NCBI RefSeq assembly: GCF_030540775.2
Contig: NZ_CP141266.1
Location: 3,831,001-3,895,000 of the forward strand
From: Flavivirga abyssicola
GTDB lineage: Bacteria; Bacteroidota; Bacteroidia; Flavobacteriales; Flavobacteriaceae
Reading direction: 5' to 3'
DNA: 64,000 bases
The position numbers and the translations under genes were made by a program. Of this stretch, positions 9,718-17,280 are shown piece by piece; position 1 is the first letter of the stretch; every line of letters begins with the position of its first letter. The notes under the pieces are model-generated. The model searched no databases, was not told the origin of the DNA, and saw only the letters and a list, made by a program, of their open reading frames with translations.

Positions 9718-10284
9718 AATAAATTTATTTTTTTACTAGCATTATACTTGTTTTGATTAAAACTACTTGATAATTAGGTTTTTACAGGTATTTCATGCCA
9801 TTGCTTTATAATTTATTTTTACAATAAATATGATTAATTACAGTAAATTGAGTGATATACATTATTGCTTGTACATTTCTTGATTTTGAAACCCTTTAAA
9901 CAAGTACACAACTAAACTAAACGAGACTATTTTTTTATAATACCCTAATATTTTTTTTGAATTTTATAATAATATTTTAGCTATATAAATCCTTTACATT
10001 GTAATGCAACTAAATGAAAAAGGCTGTATTTAAAGTGAGCTAGATACATTAAGCATTGATAATCAATTTTTTAATTATTTCAAAACCTGTTCTCGATACA
10101 AAATTCTTTCAGAATTTCACTCGAACTGACACTTAGTTCGACTGAATTGATCAAAATGCACAACGGGTTGTTTTAATAGTATTTTTCTAAAAAAATAAAT
10201 AAAACTGACCTTAATTTAAGATTAAAAAAGTTACCGCACTTTAAATTCTAATTAACAATCATATGGCATTTAAAACACACTATT
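9718..10284. other. AT-rich intergenic region
   Basis: This 567-base gap separates the sigma factor gene from the T9SS gene. The only structure I can support is the palindromic repeat at 10089-10145. No convincing ORF, promoter or terminator was found. Confidence 0.4.
10089..10145. repeat. Palindromic intergenic repeat-like element
   Basis: Two perfect short stems lie side by side: AAATTCT (10101-10107) with AGAATTT (10111-10117), and TCGAACT (10121-10127) with AGTTCGA (10135-10141). The composition and arrangement resemble interspersed hairpin repeats seen in flavobacterial genomes. I cannot see a second copy in this window, so the repeat status is inferred. Confidence 0.4.
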
Positions 10285-10869
10285 TTAATTCCAAAACCGT
10301 TTAAAGAAGGCCAAAAATAGATATAAATACGATTTCAAGTTTTCTCTTAATATTTTTAAGGCATTAGACATATGATATTCTACTGTTTTTACAGATATAT
10401 CTAATTCTTTTGAAATTTCGATATAAGTCATGCCACTTAGTCTGGACATCACAAAAATTTGTTTTGTTTTTTCGGGTAATGCTTCAATGGCACTATTAAT
10501 TTTGGTTTCAAGCTCATTACCTTTCAACGTTAATTCTTCCTGTTTGGTAATTAGAGCATGGGCTCTGTCAAACTCCTCTATATAAACCTTCTTTTCCTTT
10601 TTTCCTCTATAAAATTTAGAAATTAGACTTCTTAAGATTTGCCATAAGTAGGCTTCCATAAAATGCTTTTCGGGGGTAATGGTATGTGCTTTCTTCCAAA
10701 ATATGGTAAATGTATCCTGTACAATTTCTTTGCAGGTTTCCTGATCGCTGACAAATTTTAGTGAACGTGCCAATAACAAAGGGTAGTATAGCTCGTAGAA
10801 TTCTCCAAATACCCTTCTGTCTCTATTCTTTATAAGTTGCCAAAACGGGTCGAGTTTTTTGAGAGTCAT
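10285..10869 (-). CDS. ECF-type RNA polymerase sigma-70 factor (Bacteroidetes family)
   Basis: This 194-residue protein has sigma region 2 at about 25-95 (SDQETCKEIVQDTFTIFWKK) and region 4 at about 125-180, where LPEKTKQIFVMSRLSGMTYIEISKELDISVKTVEYHMSNAL gives the helix-turn-helix. It has no region 1 or 3, as expected for an ECF factor. In Bacteroidota such factors pair with FecR proteins to switch on SusC/SusD loci. The FecR gene at 7298-8368 and SusC/SusD genes downstream on the same strand are the likely partners and target. A TATGTTTG element (10942-10949, minus strand) matches the TAnnTTTG box, but I see no good TTG upstream of it. Confidence 0.93.
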   Translation of the reverse strand: MTLKKLDPFWQLIKNRDRRVFGEFYELYYPLLLARSLKFVSDQETCKEIVQDTFTIFWKKAHTITPEKHFMEAYLWQILRSLISKFYRGKKEKKVYIEEFDRAHALITKQEELTLKGNELETKINSAIEALPEKTKQIFVMSRLSGMTYIEISKELDISVKTVEYHMSNALKILRENLKSYLYLFLAFFKRFWN

Positions 10870-11222
10870 TAAATAAAATCTTTTAGAGCTAAAAACAATC
10901 TTTTTAAATAAAAACTATTTTTAATACGGTTAGAAAGTTGACAAACATAACCAAAAATTAAAGGAATCTGTTTGTTAAATTTTCTTAAATGTACTATAGT
11001 AAAGATATTTATAATTGTGGAAATCCTTATAAAATCACTGTTAAATGGGGTATTTATTCGATAAATTAGTTATAAAAATCTATCATTTTTGATTTTTTAT
11101 AAAATAAAATGTAATTAAACTTTAGGGGATACAAAAAAATAGGGCTCTTAAAATATGATAGCAATTATTATTAAGTTGTAAAAAGCTATTTTATTCTAAA
11201 TATTAATTAAACAATTAACGTC
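10870..11222. other. Divergent intergenic region
   Basis: This 353-base gap lies between the sigma factor gene (minus) and the T9SS gene (plus), so promoters for both must lie here. Apart from a lone TATGTTTG on the minus strand at 10942-10949, I see no clear promoter or structured element. Confidence 0.4.
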
Positions 11223-12782
11223 ATGATTAAAAAATTACTCGTTTTAGGGATTTTTTCTCTAGCACTCTCACTCAGTGCACAAATTCAAGGTACTGGAACT
11301 TTGGTAATGGATATTAATGCAGGAGATGCAAATTCATTACCTGCAAATTTATTTACTTTTGGGGGGCATGTGTATTTCCAGGCAAATGATGCAGGTACAA
11401 CTAATCCGAATGCTCCTACTGCAATAGGAATAGAATTATGGAGAACTAACGGTACAACTACTGAGTTGGTAAAAGATATTAACACTGAACAGAATTTTAG
11501 TTCACGTGTTACTAATTTTTTCGAATTGAATGGAAATCTTTACTTCTCAGCTCTTGAGCATTCTGATGCTTCAACATCTACTAGAGATTTGTACACTAGC
11601 GATGGAACTGAAGTTGGAACTGTTGAAATTGATTTAATCTCTGGTAACACGCAAGATGAGCCATCTCAAGCTTTTGTAGATGGTTCTATAGCATATCTAT
11701 ACGCTAAAGATGCTTCTGATGCTAGTAGATTGATAGAGTTTAATGGTACTACAGCAAACGAAGTTGCTAATGCAGACACTGATACAAGTGCTAAATTTAC
11801 ACCTAATGTAACTAATGGTATTGGTAAGATAGGAAGTAAACTTATAATATCGGGCACATATACCACAGCTACTGACCCAAATGGTGTTGTTAGTGAGCTT
11901 TATGCATACGACACTGCTACAGATTTGTTTACTTTAATAAAAGATATAGATAATGATCCAACTGCAGCATCTAGTCCTAAAAATTTAACGACATTAGGAT
12001 CTAAAGTTTATTTTTCTCCTGGTAATGGTACTACTGCCAAAGGTAGATTATGGGAAACCGGTGGTACTGAGGCACTTACAGGGCAAATAGTTTATTCTAA
12101 CTTTCTAACTACTGATATTGCTAAGATTACCTCCTTGTATGCATGGAATGGTAAATTATTCTTTGAAGGAGACGATGAAGGAACTACCCCAGGCATTACA
12201 AGTGGTGCCCAATTATTTGTTTACGATCCTTCAGATGGCTCACTTACAGACTTAAGTCAGCAAGGAGCAGATCATGATCCTAAAGACTTTGTGCCTGGAC
12301 CTGATGGTTATTTGTATTATGCTGGGGAAACTCCTGGTAGCTCTTCGCACAGTTTGTATAGAACAGATGGTACATCTATTGAATATTTATTTTCTGATGG
12401 TACTGCAAATGGGGTAACCATAAATGCAGTGGATGATCTAGCTGTACTTGGTACTGTAATATATTTTGAAGGGGAAGATCTTACTGATGATCCAGATGTT
12501 GGAAGAGAATTATTTGCTTTTGACACAGCTACTTTAAGTACATCTACAATAGGATTTAGTGGTAAAATAGCTATACATCCTAACCCAACTATTGATGTTA
12601 TTAATGTATCACACGATTTAAACACCAAACTTAACTATGAGATTTTTGATGTTATGGGGCGTGATGTTATGAAAGGTGAATTAAGGAATAAAACCATTAA
12701 TCATAACCTGAATCCTGGTATCTATGTGTTAAGACTATCTAACCAGACAGATAGATTTACACAAAAAATTGTGGTAGAGTAA
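11223..12782 (+). CDS. T9SS type A sorting domain protein with ELW-x-T-x-GT repeats
   Basis: This 519-residue secreted protein has a signal peptide (LLVLGIFSLALSLSAQ). The body carries repeated short blocks of the type ELWRTNGTT, LYTSDGTEVGT, LWETGGTEA and LYRTDGTS, each followed by a VKDI-like strand. This pattern is common in Bacteroidota surface proteins and is usually modelled as a propeller- or HYR-like fold. The last ~75 residues are a type A T9SS sorting domain (IAIHPNPTIDVINVSHDL... PGIYVLRLSNQTDRFTQKIVVE). The function is unknown. It is followed by a clear terminator and is probably a single-gene unit. Confidence 0.88.
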   Translation: MIKKLLVLGIFSLALSLSAQIQGTGTLVMDINAGDANSLPANLFTFGGHVYFQANDAGTTNPNAPTAIGIELWRTNGTTTELVKDINTEQNFSSRVTNFFELNGNLYFSALEHSDASTSTRDLYTSDGTEVGTVEIDLISGNTQDEPSQAFVDGSIAYLYAKDASDASRLIEFNGTTANEVANADTDTSAKFTPNVTNGIGKIGSKLIISGTYTTATDPNGVVSELYAYDTATDLFTLIKDIDNDPTAASSPKNLTTLGSKVYFSPGNGTTAKGRLWETGGTEALTGQIVYSNFLTTDIAKITSLYAWNGKLFFEGDDEGTTPGITSGAQLFVYDPSDGSLTDLSQQGADHDPKDFVPGPDGYLYYAGETPGSSSHSLYRTDGTSIEYLFSDGTANGVTINAVDDLAVLGTVIYFEGEDLTDDPDVGRELFAFDTATLSTSTIGFSGKIAIHPNPTIDVINVSHDLNTKLNYEIFDVMGRDVMKGELRNKTINHNLNPGIYVLRLSNQTDRFTQKIVVE

Positions 12783-12809
12783 GCTTATAATAATCAACTA
12801 AATTTTTTT

Positions 12810-12845
12810 AACCTCGTTATCTTTTATTGATGGCGAGGTTTTTTA
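12810..12845 (+). terminator. Rho-independent terminator
   Basis: AACCTCG (12810-12816) pairs with CGAGGTT (12834-12840) and is followed directly by a T run (12841-12844). It lies 28 bases after the stop codon of the T9SS gene at 11223-12782. Confidence 0.8.
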
Positions 12846-12848
12846 TTT

Positions 12849-12931
12849 AAAAACACCCTCCTTAATCCTCCCTCGAGGGAGGAATCTCACTCGGTAAAAT
12901 TGTCCCCTTGAGGGACTTTAGGGGTGTTTTT
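12849..12931. repeat. Composite palindromic intergenic repeat
   Basis: The outer arms AAAACACCC (from 12850) and GGGTGTTTT (to 12930) are complementary. Inside them are a perfect 18-bp palindrome TCCTCCCTCGAGGGAGGA (12866-12883) and a GTCCC/GGGAC hairpin (12902-12916). It is richer in GC than its surroundings. This arrangement resembles dispersed repeats found between genes in Flavobacteriia; that it is dispersed is inferred, since only one copy is visible here. Confidence 0.5.
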
Positions 12932-13007
12932 AATGTAACTAATTGAAAATCAATAGCTATTAACTCACGTTAAATATGATTCTCGTTAAGTTAAAACCTT
13001 GACTATG

Positions 13008-13035
13008 ATTAAGAATTGCTTTAGAATTATTTAAG
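13008..13035. promoter_or_regulatory. Tandem TTAAG-type operator upstream of PAP2 gene
   Basis: Three half-sites with an exact 11-bp period are visible: ATTAAG (13008-13013), CTTTAG (13019-13024) and TTTAAG (13030-13035). Each is at most one base from YTTAAK. The array ends 68 bases before the ATG of the PAP2 gene. It matches the arrangement of the sites at 21149 and 23392 and is probably bound by the OmpR-family regulator encoded at 22672-23352. It is weaker than those two. Confidence 0.5.
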
Positions 13036-13079
13036 ATTAGATACAATATTACTAAAGGCTAACCTTAGAACACACATAT

Positions 13080-13102
13080 ACATTCGTCTTAAAATCGAAT
13101 GT
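13080..13102 (+). promoter_or_regulatory. Hairpin directly before the PAP2 start codon
   Basis: ACATTCG (13080-13086) pairs perfectly with CGAATGT (13096-13102); the start codon begins at 13104. If transcribed, the stem would cover the ribosome entry region and could lower or condition translation. The effect is inference. Confidence 0.35.
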
Positions 13103-13103
13103 T

Positions 13104-13868
13104 ATGAGTTATATAAGAATAATTACTTTAGTTATAAGTGTATTTACTTTTTCTACTTTAAACAGTCAAATAATTTTATTAGATAAAAAACACTTAAAAA
13201 AAGAAAAAAGCTTATTGCAAAAAAGTATTTTACCTGCAAGCATTATAATAAGTGGAGCAGCATTAAGTAAGAGTCTTTTTGAAAAAAGCTTGCAAAAGGA
13301 CATTAGAAAATTTGCAGGTAATAATTTTAATTCCTCAATAGAAGATTATACGCGTTACGTACCTATTATTGAGTTGTATGCAGCAGATATTCTTAATATA
13401 AAGGCTAAGAATCATTGGTTTGATCAAACCAAAAATTTAACCATGTCTATCTTAATAACAGATTTTATTACCTATAAATTAAAAAAAGGCATAAAAAAGG
13501 AACGACCTGGCAGTACCATAACACACCCTTCATACGAATCTTTTCCTTCCGGACACACATCTTTTGCTTTTGCAAATGCTTCAGTACTATATCAGGAATT
13601 TAAAGATTCTAATAAAATCTTGGCATATAGTGGCTATGCCTTTGCTGTAACAACAGGCTCTTTTAGAATGCTTAATAATGCACATTATCTTTCTGATGTG
13701 TTGGTAGGTGCTGGAATTGCAATTTTGGTCACAGAACTTATATATCATTTTGAGCCTATTAAGTGGAACCCTTTTAAAAAGAATGAAAATATTACTTTTA
13801 TACCAAAAATAGGAAGAGACGATTTTGGTAAAGAAAACTATGGTTTATATTTTAATGTTCGTTTTTAA
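13104..13868 (+). CDS. PAP2 family phosphatase (membrane lipid or polyprenyl phosphatase)
   Basis: This 254-residue protein has an N-terminal signal or membrane segment and the three-part acid phosphatase signature: KGIKKERP (K-x6-RP), FPSGHTSFAFA (PSGH) and FRMLNNAHYLSD (R-x5-H-x3-D; the Ser usually before the Arg is Phe here). Family members remove phosphate from phosphatidic acid, undecaprenyl pyrophosphate or lipid A. It is the first of two PAP2 proteins in the window (the other is at 20544-21110). An 11-bp-spaced operator lies upstream, which suggests control with the nearby envelope genes. The exact substrate is not determined. Confidence 0.88.
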   Translation: MSYIRIITLVISVFTFSTLNSQIILLDKKHLKKEKSLLQKSILPASIIISGAALSKSLFEKSLQKDIRKFAGNNFNSSIEDYTRYVPIIELYAADILNIKAKNHWFDQTKNLTMSILITDFITYKLKKGIKKERPGSTITHPSYESFPSGHTSFAFANASVLYQEFKDSNKILAYSGYAFAVTTGSFRMLNNAHYLSDVLVGAGIAILVTELIYHFEPIKWNPFKKNENITFIPKIGRDDFGKENYGLYFNVRF

Positions 13869-13880
13869 ATTTAGATTAAG

Positions 13881-14315
13881 CTAATCTTCAATCTCATTTA
13901 TATATTCTTTAACAACATGGCCTTCTTTGTTATAGAGAACTTCAATGTCTTTGCCTTCAAATTCTAACTCGATTTCGTAAAATTCACGTTCATTTGATTC
14001 GACAAACGCTACGTCATCAACCTCATATTTTTCATAGCTAGTTTGCAAATTTTCCAGAATAATTAAAGGTAGATTATTCTTGTTAATGTCATGTTCAGTT
14101 TCTAGCCAACGTCCCTGTTCGTCAAAGGTTGATGAATATTTTTGGCTATTTTTATAGAAACTGACTTCCCATATGCCATTTTCGTATGTCCATTTTAGAT
14201 GCTTTGCTTCAGAAAACTTTGTTTCAAAAGCTTTTTTTACTAGCTCTGGTATATCTTGCTGTTTTTGGCAACAAAATAGTAAACTAAGAATAATAAAAGG
14301 GATATAATTTTTCAC
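13881..14315 (-). CDS. PepSY-like domain lipoprotein
   Basis: This 144-residue protein has a short lipoprotein signal (IPFIILSLLFCCQKQ). The rest resembles the putative beta-lactamase-inhibitor-like PepSY-like family: VKKAFETKFSEAKHLKWTYENGIWEVSF, followed by FDEQGRWLETEHDI, and a second half ending YNKEGHVVKEYI, each a helix plus strands. Such small envelope proteins often neighbour two-component systems or TonB receptors in Bacteroidota, but their biochemical role is not established. It is divergent from the TonB-dependent receptor at 14433, and both starts face an array of 11-bp-spaced half-sites at 14347-14374. Confidence 0.75.
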   Translation of the reverse strand: MKNYIPFIILSLLFCCQKQQDIPELVKKAFETKFSEAKHLKWTYENGIWEVSFYKNSQKYSSTFDEQGRWLETEHDINKNNLPLIILENLQTSYEKYEVDDVAFVESNEREFYEIELEFEGKDIEVLYNKEGHVVKEYINEIED

Positions 14316-14346
14316 AATTAAATTTTATTAAATCTAATCACTAATT

Positions 14347-14374
14347 CTAAAATTACTTTTAAGTAAATCTAAAA
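14347..14374. promoter_or_regulatory. Tandem TTAAG-type operator between PepSY gene and TonB receptor gene
   Basis: Half-sites CTAAAA (14347-14352), TTTAAG (14358-14363) and CTAAAA (14369-14374) follow each other at an 11-bp period. The first two enclose the spacer TTACT, which is identical to the spacer in the sites at 21149 and 23392. The array lies 32 bases from the PepSY start and 58 from the receptor start. It is a likely but degenerate target of the regulator encoded at 22672-23352. Confidence 0.5.
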
Positions 14375-14432
14375 CCATAAAAGTTTCATTAAATTTAAGC
14401 TAAAGTTTATATTTAAAGACTTATAAATATTA

Positions 14433-17279
14433 ATGAAAAGCATTTTAATAGGTATCCTATTGTTCATCAGTTCGGCTTCCATGGCACAAGGGAGTATGAT
14501 ACAAGGCCGGGTTATTGATGATAACGGAATTAACATTTCCGGAGCTATAGTCGTTATAGAAAGTATTAACAGACAAACGTCAACAGACATTCAAGGAAAC
14601 TTTTTTCTTTTAGATTTAAATGAGGGACACTATACCTTAAAAATCTATTATTCGGGTTATAAAACATTAGAAAAAGAAATAAAGCTAGAAGCACATCATA
14701 GAAATATTGAAATTTTTACATTAACGACAAATAGTGTATTGTTAGACGATGTGGTTTTAAATGTTTATTTAAATGATAATCGTTTAAGAGACATTAATTC
14801 ACAAAAGAATAAAGCGAATATCACTAATGTTGTATCTATAGACCAAACAGGTAAATTTCCTGATGCGAATATAGGAGATGCTTTAAAAAGAATTCCTGGA
14901 ATCACCATGCAGGTAAAAGAGGGAGAAGCACAGGACATCATAATAAGAGGGCTCGCCCCCGAGCTAAATTCCGTTACGATTAATGGTAGTAGGGCGCCTT
15001 CTACAAATGGTGATAATAGAAGCGTTCAATTAGATGTTATTCCTACAGATATGATTGAGTCTATAGAAGTAGCTAAAGCACTTACACCCGATATGGAAGC
15101 TGATGCATTAGGCGGGTCTGTAAATTTAATTACCAGAACAGCACCACATGGGTTTAGGCTTTCTACGACATTAGGCTCAGGGATTAATTTAATTTCAGAC
15201 AAACGCATCTGGAATACTAATTTTTTAATAGGTAGCCGATCTAAAAATAAAAAGTTTGGTTGGATGATTTCGGCTACCGTGAATGATAATGATTATGGAT
15301 CGCATAGTATTGAAGCGGAATGGGGCAATACTTTGGAGTATAATACAGGAAACACAAATATGCAGGGTGAAGCCATTATAGAAGAAGTAGATGTTTCTCC
15401 ATATACAAACACATTATTAGAGCAGACATTTTTTTTACAAAGAGTTCGCCGTAGTCTTGCTGCAAACTTTGAGTATATGTTTAATAATAACCACACCGTA
15501 TTTTTTAAGTCTTTTTTAAATTGGAGAGATGATAGAGAAAATAGGTTTGTTTTTGAGAGCGAAATATTGGATCCAATTGATATCGCACAGGAAAATTTTA
15601 CTTTAAACGGAACCAACCTTATTAACTTTCCAGTTGAAATTAGCAGGCAAACCATTGGGGGAGCAAATAGTAGCAGAAGCAAAAATGGACGTTTAGAAGT
15701 TAAAAGATTGCAAAACTTTAGTGTAGGAGGGACTCATTTATTTAAAAATGTAAAAACGGATTGGTTAGCTTCATTCGCTGATGCTTCAGAAAAGGTTAAC
15801 GAGCGATTAGCTGAATATAAATCTGAATACAGTGTATTTAACGATGTTTCAAATACTCGATTTCCTTTTTTAAGACCATTAGATTTAGATGATGCAAATA
15901 ATTTATCAAATTTTGAATTTGAAGAAATAGTAGAAGAAGTATTATTTAATAAAGAAGAAGACTTTAATTTCTTAGTTAATACTGAAATACCGTCAAGTAT
16001 ATTGGGATTTAATGATGGTACTATAAAATTTGGATTAAAAAATAGATTTAAGTATAAAGCAAGAAATAATGATTTTACGTTTTTCGATTTTGAAGACGAC
16101 TATCCAACCTTGGGCGATGTTCCTGTAACGAATTATTCAGATCCCGATTTTTTAGTTGGTGAAAAATATAAATCTGGATTTTTTGCAGATAAAAAGTGGT
16201 TGAGTGGTTTGAATTTGATTAATGGTGAAACCATAGGAGAGGAGTTTTTAAGACAACATTATTCGATTAAAGAAAATGTCTTTGCCAGTTATATGATGCT
16301 TAATGAAAAAATAAAAGATAAACTACATGTGGTAGCTGGAGCTAGGTTGGAACATACAAATATTAAAGCGAAAGCAAATAATATTGAGAATCCAGATGAT
16401 TTTAATAGGGTTACTAATGAGAAATCATACACAAACATATTGCCTGGAATTCATTTAAAATATAATTTTTCTAAACAATCCATTATAAAGTTTGCCTGGA
16501 CTAATACTTTGGCAAGGCCTAATTATGTCGATTTAGTTCCAACATTAGAGATTGTATTGGCAGATGAAGAAATTATACTTGGTAATCCAGAGTTGGATGC
16601 AACAACTTCTATGAATTTTGATATTTCGGCAGAACATTATTTTAAATCTTTTGGCATTATATCTGCAGGGCTTTTTTATAAAAATATCAAAGGTTTTATC
16701 TATACTTTTAAAAGTGAAACCACAGATGATAGATTTGGATCAGGAACCAGCGGGTTTACAACGTTTAAGCCACTTAATGGTGATAGCGCATCACTTTTTG
16801 GTGCAGAAATTGCTTTTCAAAAACGACTTTCTTTTTTGCCTGGGTTTGCCAAAAACTTTAATGTCAATATTAATTATACCTATATAGACTCTAACGCAAA
16901 TGGAATAAGAAATTCAAAAGGGGAGGAGCGAGATGATTTAGACCTTCCCAATACTGCCAGACATACTTTAAATACAGCTTTGGGTTATGATGATAAGATG
17001 TTAAGCACCCGATTAGCGTTAAACTTTTCCGACAGATATATTGAAAATATAGGAGGTAATAGTTTTGAAGATATTTATTATGACAAACAGCTATTTTTAG
17101 ACTTTAACATAAATTATGTGTTAAAAAAACATTTAAGTATTTATGTAGCAGTAAATAATATAACAAATCAACCACTTCGATTATATCAGGGAATATCCGC
17201 AAGAACTGCACAGGCTGAGTACTATGATAGAAGATTTGCTTTTGGGTTAAAATATGACCTTTTTAAAAAACAAAAATGA
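14433..17279 (+). CDS. TonB-dependent outer membrane receptor
   Basis: This 948-residue protein has a signal peptide (MKSILIGILLFISSASMAQG), a carboxypeptidase-regulatory-like domain at about 25-105, a plug with NIGDALKRIPGITMQ and IIIRGLAPELNSVTINGSR (about 140-240), and a barrel ending in RRFAFGLKYDLFKK. There is no STN domain, so it transports without sigma signalling. The plug type resembles TonB receptors used for organic substrates or siderophores, but the ligand cannot be read. Its stop codon lies one base from the stop of the convergent ArnT-like gene. The upstream operator suggests it belongs to the envelope regulon. Confidence 0.92.
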   Translation: MKSILIGILLFISSASMAQGSMIQGRVIDDNGINISGAIVVIESINRQTSTDIQGNFFLLDLNEGHYTLKIYYSGYKTLEKEIKLEAHHRNIEIFTLTTNSVLLDDVVLNVYLNDNRLRDINSQKNKANITNVVSIDQTGKFPDANIGDALKRIPGITMQVKEGEAQDIIIRGLAPELNSVTINGSRAPSTNGDNRSVQLDVIPTDMIESIEVAKALTPDMEADALGGSVNLITRTAPHGFRLSTTLGSGINLISDKRIWNTNFLIGSRSKNKKFGWMISATVNDNDYGSHSIEAEWGNTLEYNTGNTNMQGEAIIEEVDVSPYTNTLLEQTFFLQRVRRSLAANFEYMFNNNHTVFFKSFLNWRDDRENRFVFESEILDPIDIAQENFTLNGTNLINFPVEISRQTIGGANSSRSKNGRLEVKRLQNFSVGGTHLFKNVKTDWLASFADASEKVNERLAEYKSEYSVFNDVSNTRFPFLRPLDLDDANNLSNFEFEEIVEEVLFNKEEDFNFLVNTEIPSSILGFNDGTIKFGLKNRFKYKARNNDFTFFDFEDDYPTLGDVPVTNYSDPDFLVGEKYKSGFFADKKWLSGLNLINGETIGEEFLRQHYSIKENVFASYMMLNEKIKDKLHVVAGARLEHTNIKAKANNIENPDDFNRVTNEKSYTNILPGIHLKYNFSKQSIIKFAWTNTLARPNYVDLVPTLEIVLADEEIILGNPELDATTSMNFDISAEHYFKSFGIISAGLFYKNIKGFIYTFKSETTDDRFGSGTSGFTTFKPLNGDSASLFGAEIAFQKRLSFLPGFAKNFNVNINYTYIDSNANGIRNSKGEERDDLDLPNTARHTLNTALGYDDKMLSTRLALNFSDRYIENIGGNSFEDIYYDKQLFLDFNINYVLKKHLSIYVAVNNITNQPLRLYQGISARTAQAEYYDRRFAFGLKYDLFKKQK

Positions 17280-17280
17280 T

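Noticed and set aside
10942-10949. TATGTTTG as a full promoter of the sigma factor gene
   Set aside because: The -7 box is good but there is no TTG 17-23 bases upstream on the minus strand, so I noted it in the gene entry only.
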